Part shown: piece after piece, positions 1 through 6,371 of the stretch
Position numbering within the stretch: the stretch's first letter is position 1
How the letters are laid out: the number at the start of each line of letters is the position of its first letter
Source of the DNA: Candidatus Uhrbacteria bacterium RIFOXYB12_FULL_58_10
Lineage (GTDB): Bacteria; Patescibacteriota; Patescibacteriia; UBA9934; GWF2-40-263
NCBI GenBank assembly: GCA_943357275.1
Contig: CALRGL010000013.1
Coordinates: 1 to 16,409 of the forward strand
Reading direction: 5' to 3'
Length of the DNA: 16,409 bases
Program-made: the position numbers and the translations under genes
Notes under the pieces: generated by a model
The model's database searches: none
Seen by the model: the letters and a program-made list of their open reading frames with translations, nothing else
Told to the model about the DNA's origin: nothing

Positions 1-66
1 AGGGTTGCCTAGCGAGAGGTGATTTTTTACCGAAGCCCAAGTGCGGCGCCAAATTTGAGTGTTTTG

Positions 67-140
67 TGGTTCCCGAACGAGGATTCGAACCTCAATTGCC
101 TGAGCCAGAATCAGGTGTCCTGCCGTTAGACGATTCGGGA
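67..140 (-). tRNA. tRNA-Gln (anticodon CUG), CCA encoded
   Basis: On the minus strand a 74-nt cloverleaf can be folded. The acceptor stem TCCCGAA pairs perfectly with TTCGGGA, the discriminator is A and CCA is encoded at 69-67. The D-loop carries the invariant GG, the anticodon stem CCTGA/TCAGG is perfect, and the loop TTCTGGC gives anticodon CTG, which reads CAG (Gln). The T-arm has the usual TTCGAAT loop. A promoter lies just upstream (152-180), so the primary transcript would start only about five bases before the mature 5' end. Confidence 0.95.
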
Positions 141-151
141 ATATCACCCAG

Positions 152-180
152 AATTTATCATCGAAGGTTATTCCTGTCAA
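152..180 (-). promoter_or_regulatory. sigma70-type promoter of tRNA-Gln
   Basis: Read on the minus strand: -35 TTGACA (180-175, perfect), a 17-nt spacer, and -10 TAAATT (157-152). It points at tRNA-Gln, and the predicted start near 145 is about five bases before the tRNA. It is divergent from, and nearly overlaps, the signals of the gene at 206. Confidence 0.8.
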
Positions 181-188
181 CGTTTTCA

Positions 189-197
189 TGGTAAACT
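189..197 (+). promoter_or_regulatory. possible extended -10 promoter for the gene at 206
   Basis: TG-G-TAAACT: an extended TG element followed by a 4/6 match to TATAAT, without a good -35. It ends 8 nt before ATG 206, the same spacing seen before pilM and close to the thioredoxin-like and lepA genes. The weak match keeps confidence low. Confidence 0.35.
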
Positions 198-205
198 TTT
201 CTTGT

Positions 206-877
206 ATGAAGAACCTTTTGAATGATCCAAAGTTATCGCGTTTGATTTGGCATGACATGGTGAAGTACGCTTCACTTCCGCGTTTAATTTTGGCAGATGC
301 ATTTGAAACAGATACACATGCGGATGTATTATCGACCGTACAGTTAAAGGAACTTCTCAAAATAACGACACTTAACCAGTTGTACTCAGAAATGTTTGCG
401 TTGTATGCTTCCTTAGAATCAAACGAACAGAAAAAGACGCTGACGTTTGCTATTGATCGACCACTCTCATCCCTTCGGTCTTTTTTTTCCGCGTTTTTGA
501 GTGATCAGATAATTTTTTCCGGTTCAAATGAACCTGTCACGTTGCCGTCTCAGACACATTTTCTCGTGTTGAAATGTCTTGTGTATTTGGGACTTGAAAT
601 GAAACACACGGAACAGGAATTCTCTTCTCTTGAATATGTTTTTACGCAGAGTGACAAGGCATTTGAAATAACCGTTCGATCGAGTGATGGCTCCATCAAA
701 TTACCAAAAGAATGTTCTGTTTCTTGTAGAACACTTACACAAGAGATGGTTTCAAATCACCGTATTGTTTTTTTGTTCATCCTTCGATCACTTGCAAAGA
801 AACGAGGGGACTCATTTACGGTTCATACGAAGTCTCAGGCATTTCATCTGAGTTACAAGTCCAAGAGTCGTTCCTAA
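206..877 (+). CDS. hypothetical protein, possibly a degenerate histidine-kinase-like fold
   Basis: An unrecognised 223-aa protein; an in-frame ATG at 188 would add six residues. I prefer 206 because a candidate -10 box (192-197) covers the earlier ATG and neither start has a Shine-Dalgarno sequence. No signal peptide or membrane segment is visible. The layout is faintly like a kinase core: an early helix with H16-D17, a leucine-rich helical middle, a helix around FLVLKCLVYLGLEM where an N-box would sit, then beta-strand-like stretches near the end. The Asn and the Gly-rich ATP-lid motifs (DxGxG) are not seen, so catalysis is doubtful and this is only a structural guess. It is probably co-transcribed with the gene at 903, 25 nt downstream. 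Confidence 0.75.
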   Translation: MKNLLNDPKLSRLIWHDMVKYASLPRLILADAFETDTHADVLSTVQLKELLKITTLNQLYSEMFALYASLESNEQKKTLTFAIDRPLSSLRSFFSAFLSDQIIFSGSNEPVTLPSQTHFLVLKCLVYLGLEMKHTEQEFSSLEYVFTQSDKAFEITVRSSDGSIKLPKECSVSCRTLTQEMVSNHRIVFLFILRSLAKKRGDSFTVHTKSQAFHLSYKSKSRS

Positions 878-902
878 ATTTCTCTTTGTTAGGAGAAAGA
901 CC

Positions 903-1550
903 ATGACGCTTGAAGACCGTTCCGAGCTGACTCGACGTTTGGTTGTGTTGGCCATTAGTGATCGCGAAAAGCGTATTTCATTGACGCAATTGAAGTCGGC
1001 CTGTTCACGACTCAGTGGTAAGGATCGTATCTTTGGTTCACAAGATGTTCTTGCGTTACCCATTCCACTTGAGGGGGAGGTTCATCAAGTCTTTGTAAAT
1101 AGCGACGAGTCAGTGACTATTGTGATGTCGAGTGTGGACGCGATGGGAACTCCTCAGTTGGTTGCTTGGAAACTTTGTTTGCATCATTTTTTGCATCCGT
1201 CATTTCAATCCGTTCCAACTCCACTGCCAACGATGAGAAAGGTAATCTGTCGGGACGATGATTCAAACTCTCGTGCGCGAGTTCTTATTCCTCCGTACTG
1301 GGTCTTTACAGACGATGTCTTGTTTGACGAGCGGACTCAAGTTTTTGTGAACCAACTGATTCTTTTGTCTCAAGATACGGTCTGTCCAAAGAATTGCGGT
1401 TTGTTGATCACCTCCGTCCAGGATTCAACGTTTTATATCACATCGTTGACGCTAGAGGAGTTTGAAACGGCACACGTGGCTTTCCAAGCTGTTTGGACTT
1501 GGCGTAAAACTGAGGGTGGAATCATCCTCTCTCGTTTTCCATTTACGTAG
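903..1550 (+). CDS. hypothetical protein, short paralogue of the next gene
   Basis: An unrecognised 215-aa protein starting at ATG 903, with a clear Shine-Dalgarno AGGAGA seven bases upstream. It has no membrane segment or signal peptide. Its N-terminal region (ELTRR..., then an SLTQLKSACSRLSGKDRIFG stretch, then DVLALPI) aligns with RLSQLQAAYDHLTNQDRVFG and DVMALPM in the next gene. Its C-terminus (AHVAFQAVWTWR..GGIILSRFPFT) aligns with AHVAMNAVWSWR..RGIVLTRFPLP there. The two are therefore paralogues with conserved ends and a divergent centre, and this copy is about 135 aa shorter. The conserved Trp-x-Trp-Arg and RFP motifs are distinctive, but I cannot tie them to a named family. A terminator follows at 1566. 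Confidence 0.85.
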   Translation: MTLEDRSELTRRLVVLAISDREKRISLTQLKSACSRLSGKDRIFGSQDVLALPIPLEGEVHQVFVNSDESVTIVMSSVDAMGTPQLVAWKLCLHHFLHPSFQSVPTPLPTMRKVICRDDDSNSRARVLIPPYWVFTDDVLFDERTQVFVNQLILLSQDTVCPKNCGLLITSVQDSTFYITSLTLEEFETAHVAFQAVWTWRKTEGGIILSRFPFT

Positions 1551-1565
1551 CTCTCTATTGCACGG

Positions 1566-1590
1566 ACTCGACAAACGGTCGAGTTTTTCT
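1566..1590 (+). terminator. intrinsic terminator after the 903 gene
   Basis: A 7-bp perfect stem ACTCGAC (1566-1572) / GTCGAGT (1578-1584) with loop AAACG, running into TTTTTC. The same CTCG..CGAGTTTTT scheme recurs at 4101 and 9162. Confidence 0.85.
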
Positions 1591-1606
1591 TTGTAAAGAG
1601 GAGAAA

Positions 1607-1635
1607 TTGAACTATTTTGCTGATTCGGTTAGGGT
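1607..1635 (+). promoter_or_regulatory. probable promoter of the 1670 gene
   Basis: TTGAAC (1607-1612), a 17-nt spacer, and TAGGGT (1630-1635). The predicted start near 1642 rules out the upstream in-frame TTG at 1607 as a start codon and supports ATG 1670. Confidence 0.5.
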
Positions 1636-1669
1636 GTGTTTGGTCGTTCATTTCCGACAGGAGTGTGTG

Positions 1670-2722
1670 ATGAGTTCTCAAGACGATGGTCGTACTAAGA
1701 TCGATCAAGAGACAGCGTCTTTGGCATTAGATGCCACGCGTCGAATTCTTGCATCAGGTGATCATGTTTTTCAAGGAAATGGGTTGACAGACATACAACG
1801 AGAGAAACTTACACGTCAGATTATCGTTGAAGCCGCTCGTGAGCACGATGTTCCTGTGCGTTTATCTCAGCTTCAAGCGGCATATGATCATCTGACAAAT
1901 CAAGACCGTGTGTTTGGTCTCTTCGACGTGATGGCTCTTCCCATGCTTTCCTTCGATAAGATGATCGAGGACGTGGTTGTTCAGGATGATGGATCTGTTC
2001 ACGTTGTTACACTGTTTGGAAAACAGGTAAACGGACGAGATCAACATCAGGTTTGGCGCTATGAACCGTGGAATCTCGATCTGATCGGAACGGACCCTAA
2101 GATTTTGTTTGATCTTCCCAAACAAACCATGCGACAGCTTCGACTGGAAGACAAAGATCGACAGTCTTTGGTTGAGATGCCAAGGACATCTGTGTTTTCA
2201 GGAGAATGTTTTCGTGTGGAGTGGAAAGATACGGATCGACCTGGCATCAATGTAGTGACTTCTGAAACAAGAAACGACGTGACGGAGCTTCCAAACGTCT
2301 GGTGTCAGATTTTTGATCTGTGTGCCACAGATAAGTATCTTGGCTTCTTGTTCAACTTGAACGTAAGTGGACGCGTCTCTAGAGATGGAGAAGTTGCAGG
2401 ACAAATCACGATTCGAATTCGTGGAACAGGGGCAAATCCACTTCACGAAGATTATGATCGATTTGTCCGTGCTGGCTGGGGTCTGGGATATCAGATGAAG
2501 TGCGATGATTACAAACGGGTCTTCATTGCTGAAATGCTTCAAAAAGATGCCAGTCGTCGTGTCATTGATCACGGTCTGATCATCTTCACAAATACAGGCT
2601 ATGTGTTTTATCCTTCTGTTTCCAATGACACATTCAAACACGCACACGTGGCGATGAATGCTGTCTGGTCCTGGCGACCCACTGCTCGTGGAATTGTCCT
2701 GACTCGTTTTCCTTTGCCTTAA
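1670..2722 (+). CDS. hypothetical protein, long paralogue of the 903 gene
   Basis: An unrecognised 350-aa protein. ATG 1670 is chosen because CAGGAG lies seven bases upstream and a promoter (1607-1635) covers the longer alternative. It has about 30 extra N-terminal residues, then the same block as its neighbour (REKLTRQ, RLSQLQAAYDHL, DRVFG, DVMALPM). A roughly 200-residue central section is rich in Trp, Asp and beta-strand-like stretches, and the C-terminal block AHVAMNAVWSWRP..GIVLTRFPLP is shared. It has no membrane segment. The central insert is the main difference between the paralogues, which suggests duplication followed by loss or gain of the middle. Function is unknown. It has its own promoter and terminator, so it can be expressed separately from its paralogue. 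Confidence 0.87.
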   Translation: MSSQDDGRTKIDQETASLALDATRRILASGDHVFQGNGLTDIQREKLTRQIIVEAAREHDVPVRLSQLQAAYDHLTNQDRVFGLFDVMALPMLSFDKMIEDVVVQDDGSVHVVTLFGKQVNGRDQHQVWRYEPWNLDLIGTDPKILFDLPKQTMRQLRLEDKDRQSLVEMPRTSVFSGECFRVEWKDTDRPGINVVTSETRNDVTELPNVWCQIFDLCATDKYLGFLFNLNVSGRVSRDGEVAGQITIRIRGTGANPLHEDYDRFVRAGWGLGYQMKCDDYKRVFIAEMLQKDASRRVIDHGLIIFTNTGYVFYPSVSNDTFKHAHVAMNAVWSWRPTARGIVLTRFPLP

Positions 2723-2731
2723 GACGTCTTC

Positions 2732-2762
2732 AAGATTCGAAGAAATTCGAGTCTTTTTTATT
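2732..2762 (+). terminator. intrinsic terminator after the 1670 gene
   Basis: A 10-bp stem AAGATTCGAA (2732-2741) / TTCGAGTCTT (2746-2755) with one T-G wobble, a GAAA tetraloop, then a T-run. Confidence 0.85.
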
Positions 2763-2769
2763 AGGAATC

Positions 2770-2797
2770 TTCACATTTTCGCTAAAATACGTATACT
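2770..2797 (+). promoter_or_regulatory. promoter of the 2832 membrane protein gene
   Basis: TTCACA (2770-2775), a 16-nt spacer, and TATACT (2792-2797). The predicted start near 2804 leaves a short leader that includes the AAGGAGG Shine-Dalgarno sequence. Confidence 0.65.
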
Positions 2798-2831
2798 TGG
2801 GCAAGTTCTTTTCCTTTTCAAGGAGGATAAA

Positions 2832-4097
2832 ATGGTACGTCGAAGAGAGAGTAATTGGTTTGAACCTCATGCAGCGTTTTTCGTTATTATTGCGGTCATT
2901 CTTCTTGGAGTCAGACTTGTTATCTACATGGTTGATTCTCACACAGAAAGTGAGTTTGACAAACGTCTTACTGCCTGGAGTGTAGCTTCAACAGTGGTTG
3001 CACAGAAGTATGAATTCGATGTTCTCACGACAGAAAAGGAACATCGACTGGACGTTGAATCCAGACTCGTTGTTTATGACCAAGCGGTCAAACGACAGAA
3101 TGCTGTGAAACAAGTCCTGACGTTCATGAAAGAACATCCAAACGCCAATGACATTGAGGAAAGCGAAAATGGTCGGTTTGTTGCCGATCTGTCTGCGCTT
3201 TTCAAAGATGTTTCTTCTACAACCGATCGTTCGTCTGCCTACAGTCGACTTCAACAGCCAGAACTCTACGGCGAAGCAGTCAAAACAGGTTTCTATCAGA
3301 ACGGACAGTTGGATGTTGTTTCCGTAGAACAGGTCTTGAAGCAGGTGGAGGGAATCTCCGTAGATCTTGCACCGGTTGCTGAGCCTGTTCTTCCAGAATA
3401 TGTCGCGCCAGCAGAGCCGATGTATCCTCCGCACCCAGAAGAATGGGAACCGGATGTGACATGGTTTGCAAAAGTCGGATTTTTCAATCTCCGATCGTTG
3501 GCCGTGTTTTGGTGGCTTGTGAGTCTCTGTTCACATTTGTTTGTCTTGTTTCTAGCTCTTGTTGCTAAGGAAGATTTGGACTTTCGTGTTTCAGAGTCGA
3601 TTGAGAAAGATGAAACGAGCGATAATCGTTCGTCTTATCTCATCTTGCAGGTTATGTATCTGCCCATTGTTTTGCCGGCACTTCTTATCAGTTTGTTTCT
3701 TCCTGTGTTTCGCGAACTTGCTCTTCTGCCTCTCGCTGGTTTTCGCAAATACCGACATCGTCTGTACTTGTGGAAGAAGATTGCGCGATGGAGCGCTGTT
3801 CGTTCTCATGTGCATTTTCACCAGATGCAGGAGTTGCGCGAGCTTTTGTCCAAGGCTCAGACCGAGTTGAAGGCCTTGTCTGACGAAAGAATGCGAAAGC
3901 AACTTCGTGACAGTATTTCCGAGCTTGATCGTTCCATCACAGAGCTAGAAAAGGCTGGAACAGTCATTGACCCAGAATCGCTTGATGCAAGAGAGCAAAT
4001 GGGGCGTGTGGCTGTGCTTCGAGGAAAGATCGACGCAGCCATTTCCAGTGCAAAAGGAACATTGGTCGCTCAGAAAGAAGTCGAAACCGTTCGCTAA
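2832..4097 (+). CDS. hypothetical coiled-coil membrane protein
   Basis: 421 aa, not recognised. The start at ATG 2832 is fixed by AAGGAGG seven bases upstream. Visible architecture: a basic N-terminus (RRRES), a first membrane helix at about 13-33, a charged, probably extracytoplasmic domain to about 175, a Pro-rich linker at about 177-208 (several PxxP and PP steps), a second membrane helix at about 218-242, a third hydrophobic stretch at about 270-300 that may be one long or two short helices, and a heptad-patterned charged coiled coil at about 329-380 ending in a helical tail. This suggests an envelope-anchored scaffold or spacer, but no enzymatic motif is seen. It is monocistronic, between its own promoter and terminator. 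Confidence 0.87.
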   Translation: MVRRRESNWFEPHAAFFVIIAVILLGVRLVIYMVDSHTESEFDKRLTAWSVASTVVAQKYEFDVLTTEKEHRLDVESRLVVYDQAVKRQNAVKQVLTFMKEHPNANDIEESENGRFVADLSALFKDVSSTTDRSSAYSRLQQPELYGEAVKTGFYQNGQLDVVSVEQVLKQVEGISVDLAPVAEPVLPEYVAPAEPMYPPHPEEWEPDVTWFAKVGFFNLRSLAVFWWLVSLCSHLFVLFLALVAKEDLDFRVSESIEKDETSDNRSSYLILQVMYLPIVLPALLISLFLPVFRELALLPLAGFRKYRHRLYLWKKIARWSAVRSHVHFHQMQELRELLSKAQTELKALSDERMRKQLRDSISELDRSITELEKAGTVIDPESLDAREQMGRVAVLRGKIDAAISSAKGTLVAQKEVETVR

Positions 4098-4100
4098 CGG

Positions 4101-4126
4101 ACTCGTCCAAAAGGGCGAGTTTTTTG
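4101..4126 (+). terminator. intrinsic terminator after the membrane protein gene
   Basis: An 8-bp stem ACTCGTCC (4101-4108) / GGGCGAGT (4113-4120) with one T-G wobble and an AAAA loop, followed by TTTTT. Confidence 0.88.
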
Positions 4127-4176
4127 TAAAATAAAGTGATTTGTTGATATTTTTATGAATTTGCAGGTAGCGACTC

Positions 4177-4205
4177 TTGACAGAAAGGCAAAAATCGGGT
4201 ATATT
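4177..4205 (+). promoter_or_regulatory. strong sigma70-type promoter of the zinc-finger gene
   Basis: A perfect -35 TTGACA (4177-4182), an exact 17-nt spacer, and -10 TATATT (4200-4205). It is one of the two best promoters in the window; the other drives the second GC-rich gene. Confidence 0.85.
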
Positions 4206-4248
4206 GCTGAGTCGCTCAAACGTCCACAACGAAGAAAGAGAGGTAGCG

Positions 4249-4404
4249 ATGCCCGCCAAGCATTCCTGTTCCGATCGCGGTTGCAAGTACTCCACCCAGA
4301 GCTCCGAGCGGATGGAGGATCACAAGCAGAAGACCGGTCACGGACAGGTCCGCCGCGAGTGGAACGGTCACAAGGGCGCCGACAAGGGCAAGAAGGGCAA
4401 CTAG
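4249..4404 (+). CDS. 51-aa C2H2 zinc-finger-like protein
   Basis: A small basic protein with a canonical-looking C2H2 spacing: C7-x4-C12-x12-H25-x5-H31, followed by a Lys/Gly-rich tail ending in KGKKGN. ATG 4249 follows an AGAGGT Shine-Dalgarno sequence. The spacing fits the classical zinc finger (C-x2-4-C-x12-H-x3-5-H), so Zn binding and nucleic acid or protein contact are likely. Phe is absent at the usual hydrophobic core position, and Tyr14 and Met22 may fill that role. Codons are strikingly GC-rich (AAG, GAG, GCC, TCC) compared with the flanking genes. It stands alone between a near-consensus promoter and a strong terminator. An overlapping longer frame at 4155-4496 is a GC-rich shadow. 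Target and function are unknown. Confidence 0.82.
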   Translation: MPAKHSCSDRGCKYSTQSSERMEDHKQKTGHGQVRREWNGHKGADKGKKGN

Positions 4405-4436
4405 TCCAACTTCGTCCTCGCCGGCGACCACTTCCT

Positions 4437-4475
4437 CAGGGATTCGACAACACATGTCGGGTCCCTGTTTTTCTT
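4437..4475 (+). terminator. intrinsic terminator of the zinc-finger gene
   Basis: A 12-bp stem (4437-4448 with 4456-4467, including two T-G wobbles) and a 7-nt loop, followed by TTTTTC. It starts 33 nt after the stop codon. Confidence 0.9.
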
Positions 4476-4477
4476 TA

Positions 4478-4486
4478 TGCTATAAT
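4478..4486 (+). promoter_or_regulatory. extended -10 promoter of the 4564-5159 operon
   Basis: TG-C-TATAAT: a perfect -10 with an extended TG element immediately after the preceding terminator, and no good -35. The predicted transcript has a leader of about 70 nt containing a 13-nt direct repeat. Confidence 0.75.
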
Positions 4487-4521
4487 AGTTTCGTAATTTT
4501 TATTCGGTGTGTTGGTCTTTT

Positions 4522-4558
4522 TTACTCCATCACTCCACCACTTCGTTACTCCATCACT
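4522..4558 (+). repeat. 13-nt direct repeat in a 5' untranslated region
   Basis: TTACTCCATCACT occurs at 4522-4534 and again, identically, at 4546-4558 (period 24), with a degenerate CACTCCACCACTT between them. The region is pyrimidine-rich, lacks G, and ends just before ATG 4564, which has no Shine-Dalgarno sequence. Confidence 0.85.
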
Positions 4559-4563
4559 TTCCT

Positions 4564-4917
4564 ATGCCTAAATTAGAAGAGGTTTACAAGCGTCTTGAAG
4601 AAAATAAACAGAAACGAAAAGAGATCAGTAAAATGCTTAAGGATGAACTTGGGGCAGATCCTCGTTACAAAGCGTTGGTGGAAGAAATGACAACCTTGCG
4701 AGAGGAAAAGAAGGGGATTGAGCAAAATGTGATTGCGCGTTCTGGTCAGTTTTCTGACTTTGAGGAATTGAAAATCGAAATTTCTACAGATCAGGAACTT
4801 TTGGCTGATATTGCTCTTAATATGTTTACAAACAACGAGACTGTAGAAATCGTTGATGAGTACGAACAAACCTTGCATCCTGTGTTCAAAGTCTCGTTTA
4901 AGAAATCAAATTCGTAA
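4564..4917 (+). CDS. small coiled-coil hypothetical protein
   Basis: 117 aa starting at ATG 4564. An in-frame ATG at 4507 would encode a Ser/His-rich stretch from the repeat-bearing leader and is unlikely. The first 70 residues are highly charged, with a helical heptad character (LEEVYKRLEENKQKRKEI, then LREEKKGIEQ). The C-terminal half is acidic with alternating beta-like residues. There is no signal peptide and no recognised domain. It resembles the short helical hypotheticals common in Patescibacteria, but I cannot name a family. It is the first gene of a two-gene operon, with the next ATG two bases after its stop codon. Confidence 0.82.
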   Translation: MPKLEEVYKRLEENKQKRKEISKMLKDELGADPRYKALVEEMTTLREEKKGIEQNVIARSGQFSDFEELKIEISTDQELLADIALNMFTNNETVEIVDEYEQTLHPVFKVSFKKSNS

Positions 4918-4919
4918 GT

Positions 4920-5159
4920 ATGATTAGTCATGTCGATCATCCTCCCATTGAACCAGCTGAGCGTCAGTTTGAAGAAGCAAAGATTTTGGTTCAGGTTGAT
5001 GTGATCAGACAGTTGAATCAACGTCTGATGTGGAATTTGGACGGTAATGGTGCGGCAATGAAGTTTATTGAAACCGGTCTTCGACAAACTTGTCGAGATT
5101 TATTCCAGGGAGAGAATGCTAACGAAGAAGTTGTCGCATTGCTCAAAAAAATGAACTAG
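4920..5159 (+). CDS. small hypothetical protein
   Basis: 79 aa, soluble and probably mostly helical, with no known motif. ATG 4920 is two bases after the preceding stop codon, and there is no Shine-Dalgarno sequence, so translation is probably coupled to the upstream gene. It ends ahead of the bidirectional terminator at 5203-5240. Confidence 0.72.
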   Translation: MISHVDHPPIEPAERQFEEAKILVQVDVIRQLNQRLMWNLDGNGAAMKFIETGLRQTCRDLFQGENANEEVVALLKKMN

Positions 5160-5202
5160 AAAAAGCAGCAAACAAAATTGTAGAGTTGCTACTCACAGAA
5201 GA

Positions 5203-5240
5203 AAAGACACTAGCCGCATAAGCTAGTGTCTTTATTTTGA
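5203..5240. terminator. bidirectional intrinsic terminator between convergent genes
   Basis: A 12-bp perfect stem AAAGACACTAGC (5203-5214) / GCTAGTGTCTTT (5222-5233) with a 7-nt loop. TTTATTTT follows on the plus strand, and the minus strand also enters a T-rich run. It contains the last bases of dus and can serve both convergent operons. Confidence 0.9.
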
Positions 5241-6275
5241 CATCTGTGTTCGTGTAGAAGCCTGAGGATGGTTTGCATCTCGACTAGATAGCCCGTCGTT
5301 CTCAAGTCCCTTTTCAGCCATTTCATCAAGAATGGCATGAACTTCGCTTACAGCCAAGGTTGTGTGTAATCTTAGTTTGTAAGGTTTTGCTCCATCAATT
5401 CCGCGGAAGTACCAGGAAAGATGTTTACGGAAGGTGATGACTCCCATTTCACCGTATTCTTCCGTATGAAAGTTCAAGTGTTGTTTGATGACGCGGATTC
5501 GTTCTGTAAGGGTAATGATCTCAGGAGTTTTCCCCTCGAGGAGATCATTGATTTGCTTGAAGATCCATGGGTTTCCAAGCGCTCCTCTGGCAATGGAGAC
5601 TCCATCACAGCCTGTAACGTTCAATGCTTCAACGGCAAGAGGTGCGGTATGAATATCTCCGTTTGCTAGAAGTGGAATGGTCACTGTTTGTTTGAGTTGT
5701 TTGATAAGATCCCAGTCGCTTGTTCCAGAGTATCCTTGGATTTTTGTACGACCATGGATGGTAATCATGTCTGCACCAGCTTGTTCAAGAACCTTTGCGA
5801 AGGCAAAACACTGGTTTGGATCGTCCCAGCCTGCGCGAATTTTAACGGAGATGGGCAGAGTGGTAACCGCTTTCATTGCACGAACGATTTGTTGCGCAAG
5901 TTCTGGTTCTTTCATGAGCGCAGCGCCGTTAAAGTTGTTGACGATTTTATAAACCGGACACCCCATGTTGATATCAAACCCTTCAGGATGGTGCTCCGCT
6001 TCTATCTTTTTCACAGCCTCTGCCATGACCTCAGGACTACTCCCAAAGAGTTGTTGGATAATCGGGCGTTCATCTGGATGAATACTGGTCATGTTAAGTG
6101 TACGACTGTTTCCACGTGTCACAGCTTCAGCAGAAACCATTTCACGAAAGACAACTGGCATGTGCACGGCATTTGAATCCATCACAAAACGAACCGTCCG
6201 GCAAAATGCCGAGTCAGTCATATCAGCCATAGGGGACAAGGCCAAAATGGGGCGTTTGTGTGTGTTCCAGTTCAT
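5232..6275 (-). CDS. dusB: tRNA-dihydrouridine synthase (DusB-like)
   Basis: This FMN/NADPH enzyme reduces uridine to dihydrouridine in the tRNA D-loop. Seen in the 347 aa: an N-terminal PILALSPMADMTDSAFCR TIM-barrel entry, the catalytic region INMGCPVYKIV with the acid Cys at about 106, KIRAGWDD, ITIHGRT, LLANGDI, and the phosphate-binding GVSIARGALGNPWIF. The C-terminal helical part has RKHLSWYFRG, as in bacterial DusB. Length fits the family. I start at ATG 6275 (MNWN) rather than 6317, because a minus-strand promoter at 6321-6349 would begin transcription downstream of 6317. There is no clear Shine-Dalgarno sequence. It is divergent from the thioredoxin-like/VKOR operon. The exact Dus subfamily is not certain. 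Confidence 0.95.
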   Translation of the reverse strand: MNWNTHKRPILALSPMADMTDSAFCRTVRFVMDSNAVHMPVVFREMVSAEAVTRGNSRTLNMTSIHPDERPIIQQLFGSSPEVMAEAVKKIEAEHHPEGFDINMGCPVYKIVNNFNGAALMKEPELAQQIVRAMKAVTTLPISVKIRAGWDDPNQCFAFAKVLEQAGADMITIHGRTKIQGYSGTSDWDLIKQLKQTVTIPLLANGDIHTAPLAVEALNVTGCDGVSIARGALGNPWIFKQINDLLEGKTPEIITLTERIRVIKQHLNFHTEEYGEMGVITFRKHLSWYFRGIDGAKPYKLRLHTTLAVSEVHAILDEMAEKGLENDGLSSRDANHPQASTRTQMSK

Positions 6276-6320
6276 AGATATACGTAAGGGCTGGCCTTGT
6301 GCCTGCCCTGTGTTCATCGG

Positions 6321-6349
6321 ATGTTATCAGAATCTTTCCCCAAAATCAA
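6321..6349 (-). promoter_or_regulatory. promoter of dusB
   Basis: On the minus strand: TTGATT (6349-6344), a 17-nt spacer, and TAACAT (6326-6321). The predicted start near 6313-6307 supports ATG 6275. It is back to back with the divergent -10 at 6357. Confidence 0.65.
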
Positions 6350-6353
6350 GATA

Positions 6354-6362
6354 TGTTATACT
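6354..6362 (+). promoter_or_regulatory. extended -10 promoter of the thioredoxin-like operon
   Basis: TG-T-TATACT ends 9 nt before ATG 6372. With the usual 6-8 nt from the -10 to the start site, the mRNA would begin within about three bases of the start codon. There is no good -35 and no Shine-Dalgarno sequence. Confidence 0.7.
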
Positions 6363-6371
6363 TGTTTTTGT

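Noticed and set aside
1..66. GC-rich stretch downstream of tRNA-Gln as a second tRNA or terminator
   Set aside because: No cloverleaf, no stable stem followed by a T-run in the minus direction and no complete frame could be supported; I see nothing definable here.
4155..4496. 113-aa plus-strand frame over the zinc-finger gene
   Set aside because: It starts ahead of the promoter at 4177, runs through the terminator at 4437 and lacks a Shine-Dalgarno sequence. The 51-aa frame fits all signals.
5688..6176. 162-aa and 91-aa plus-strand frames inside dusB
   Set aside because: They lie antisense to a clearly conserved Dus gene, without expression signals.
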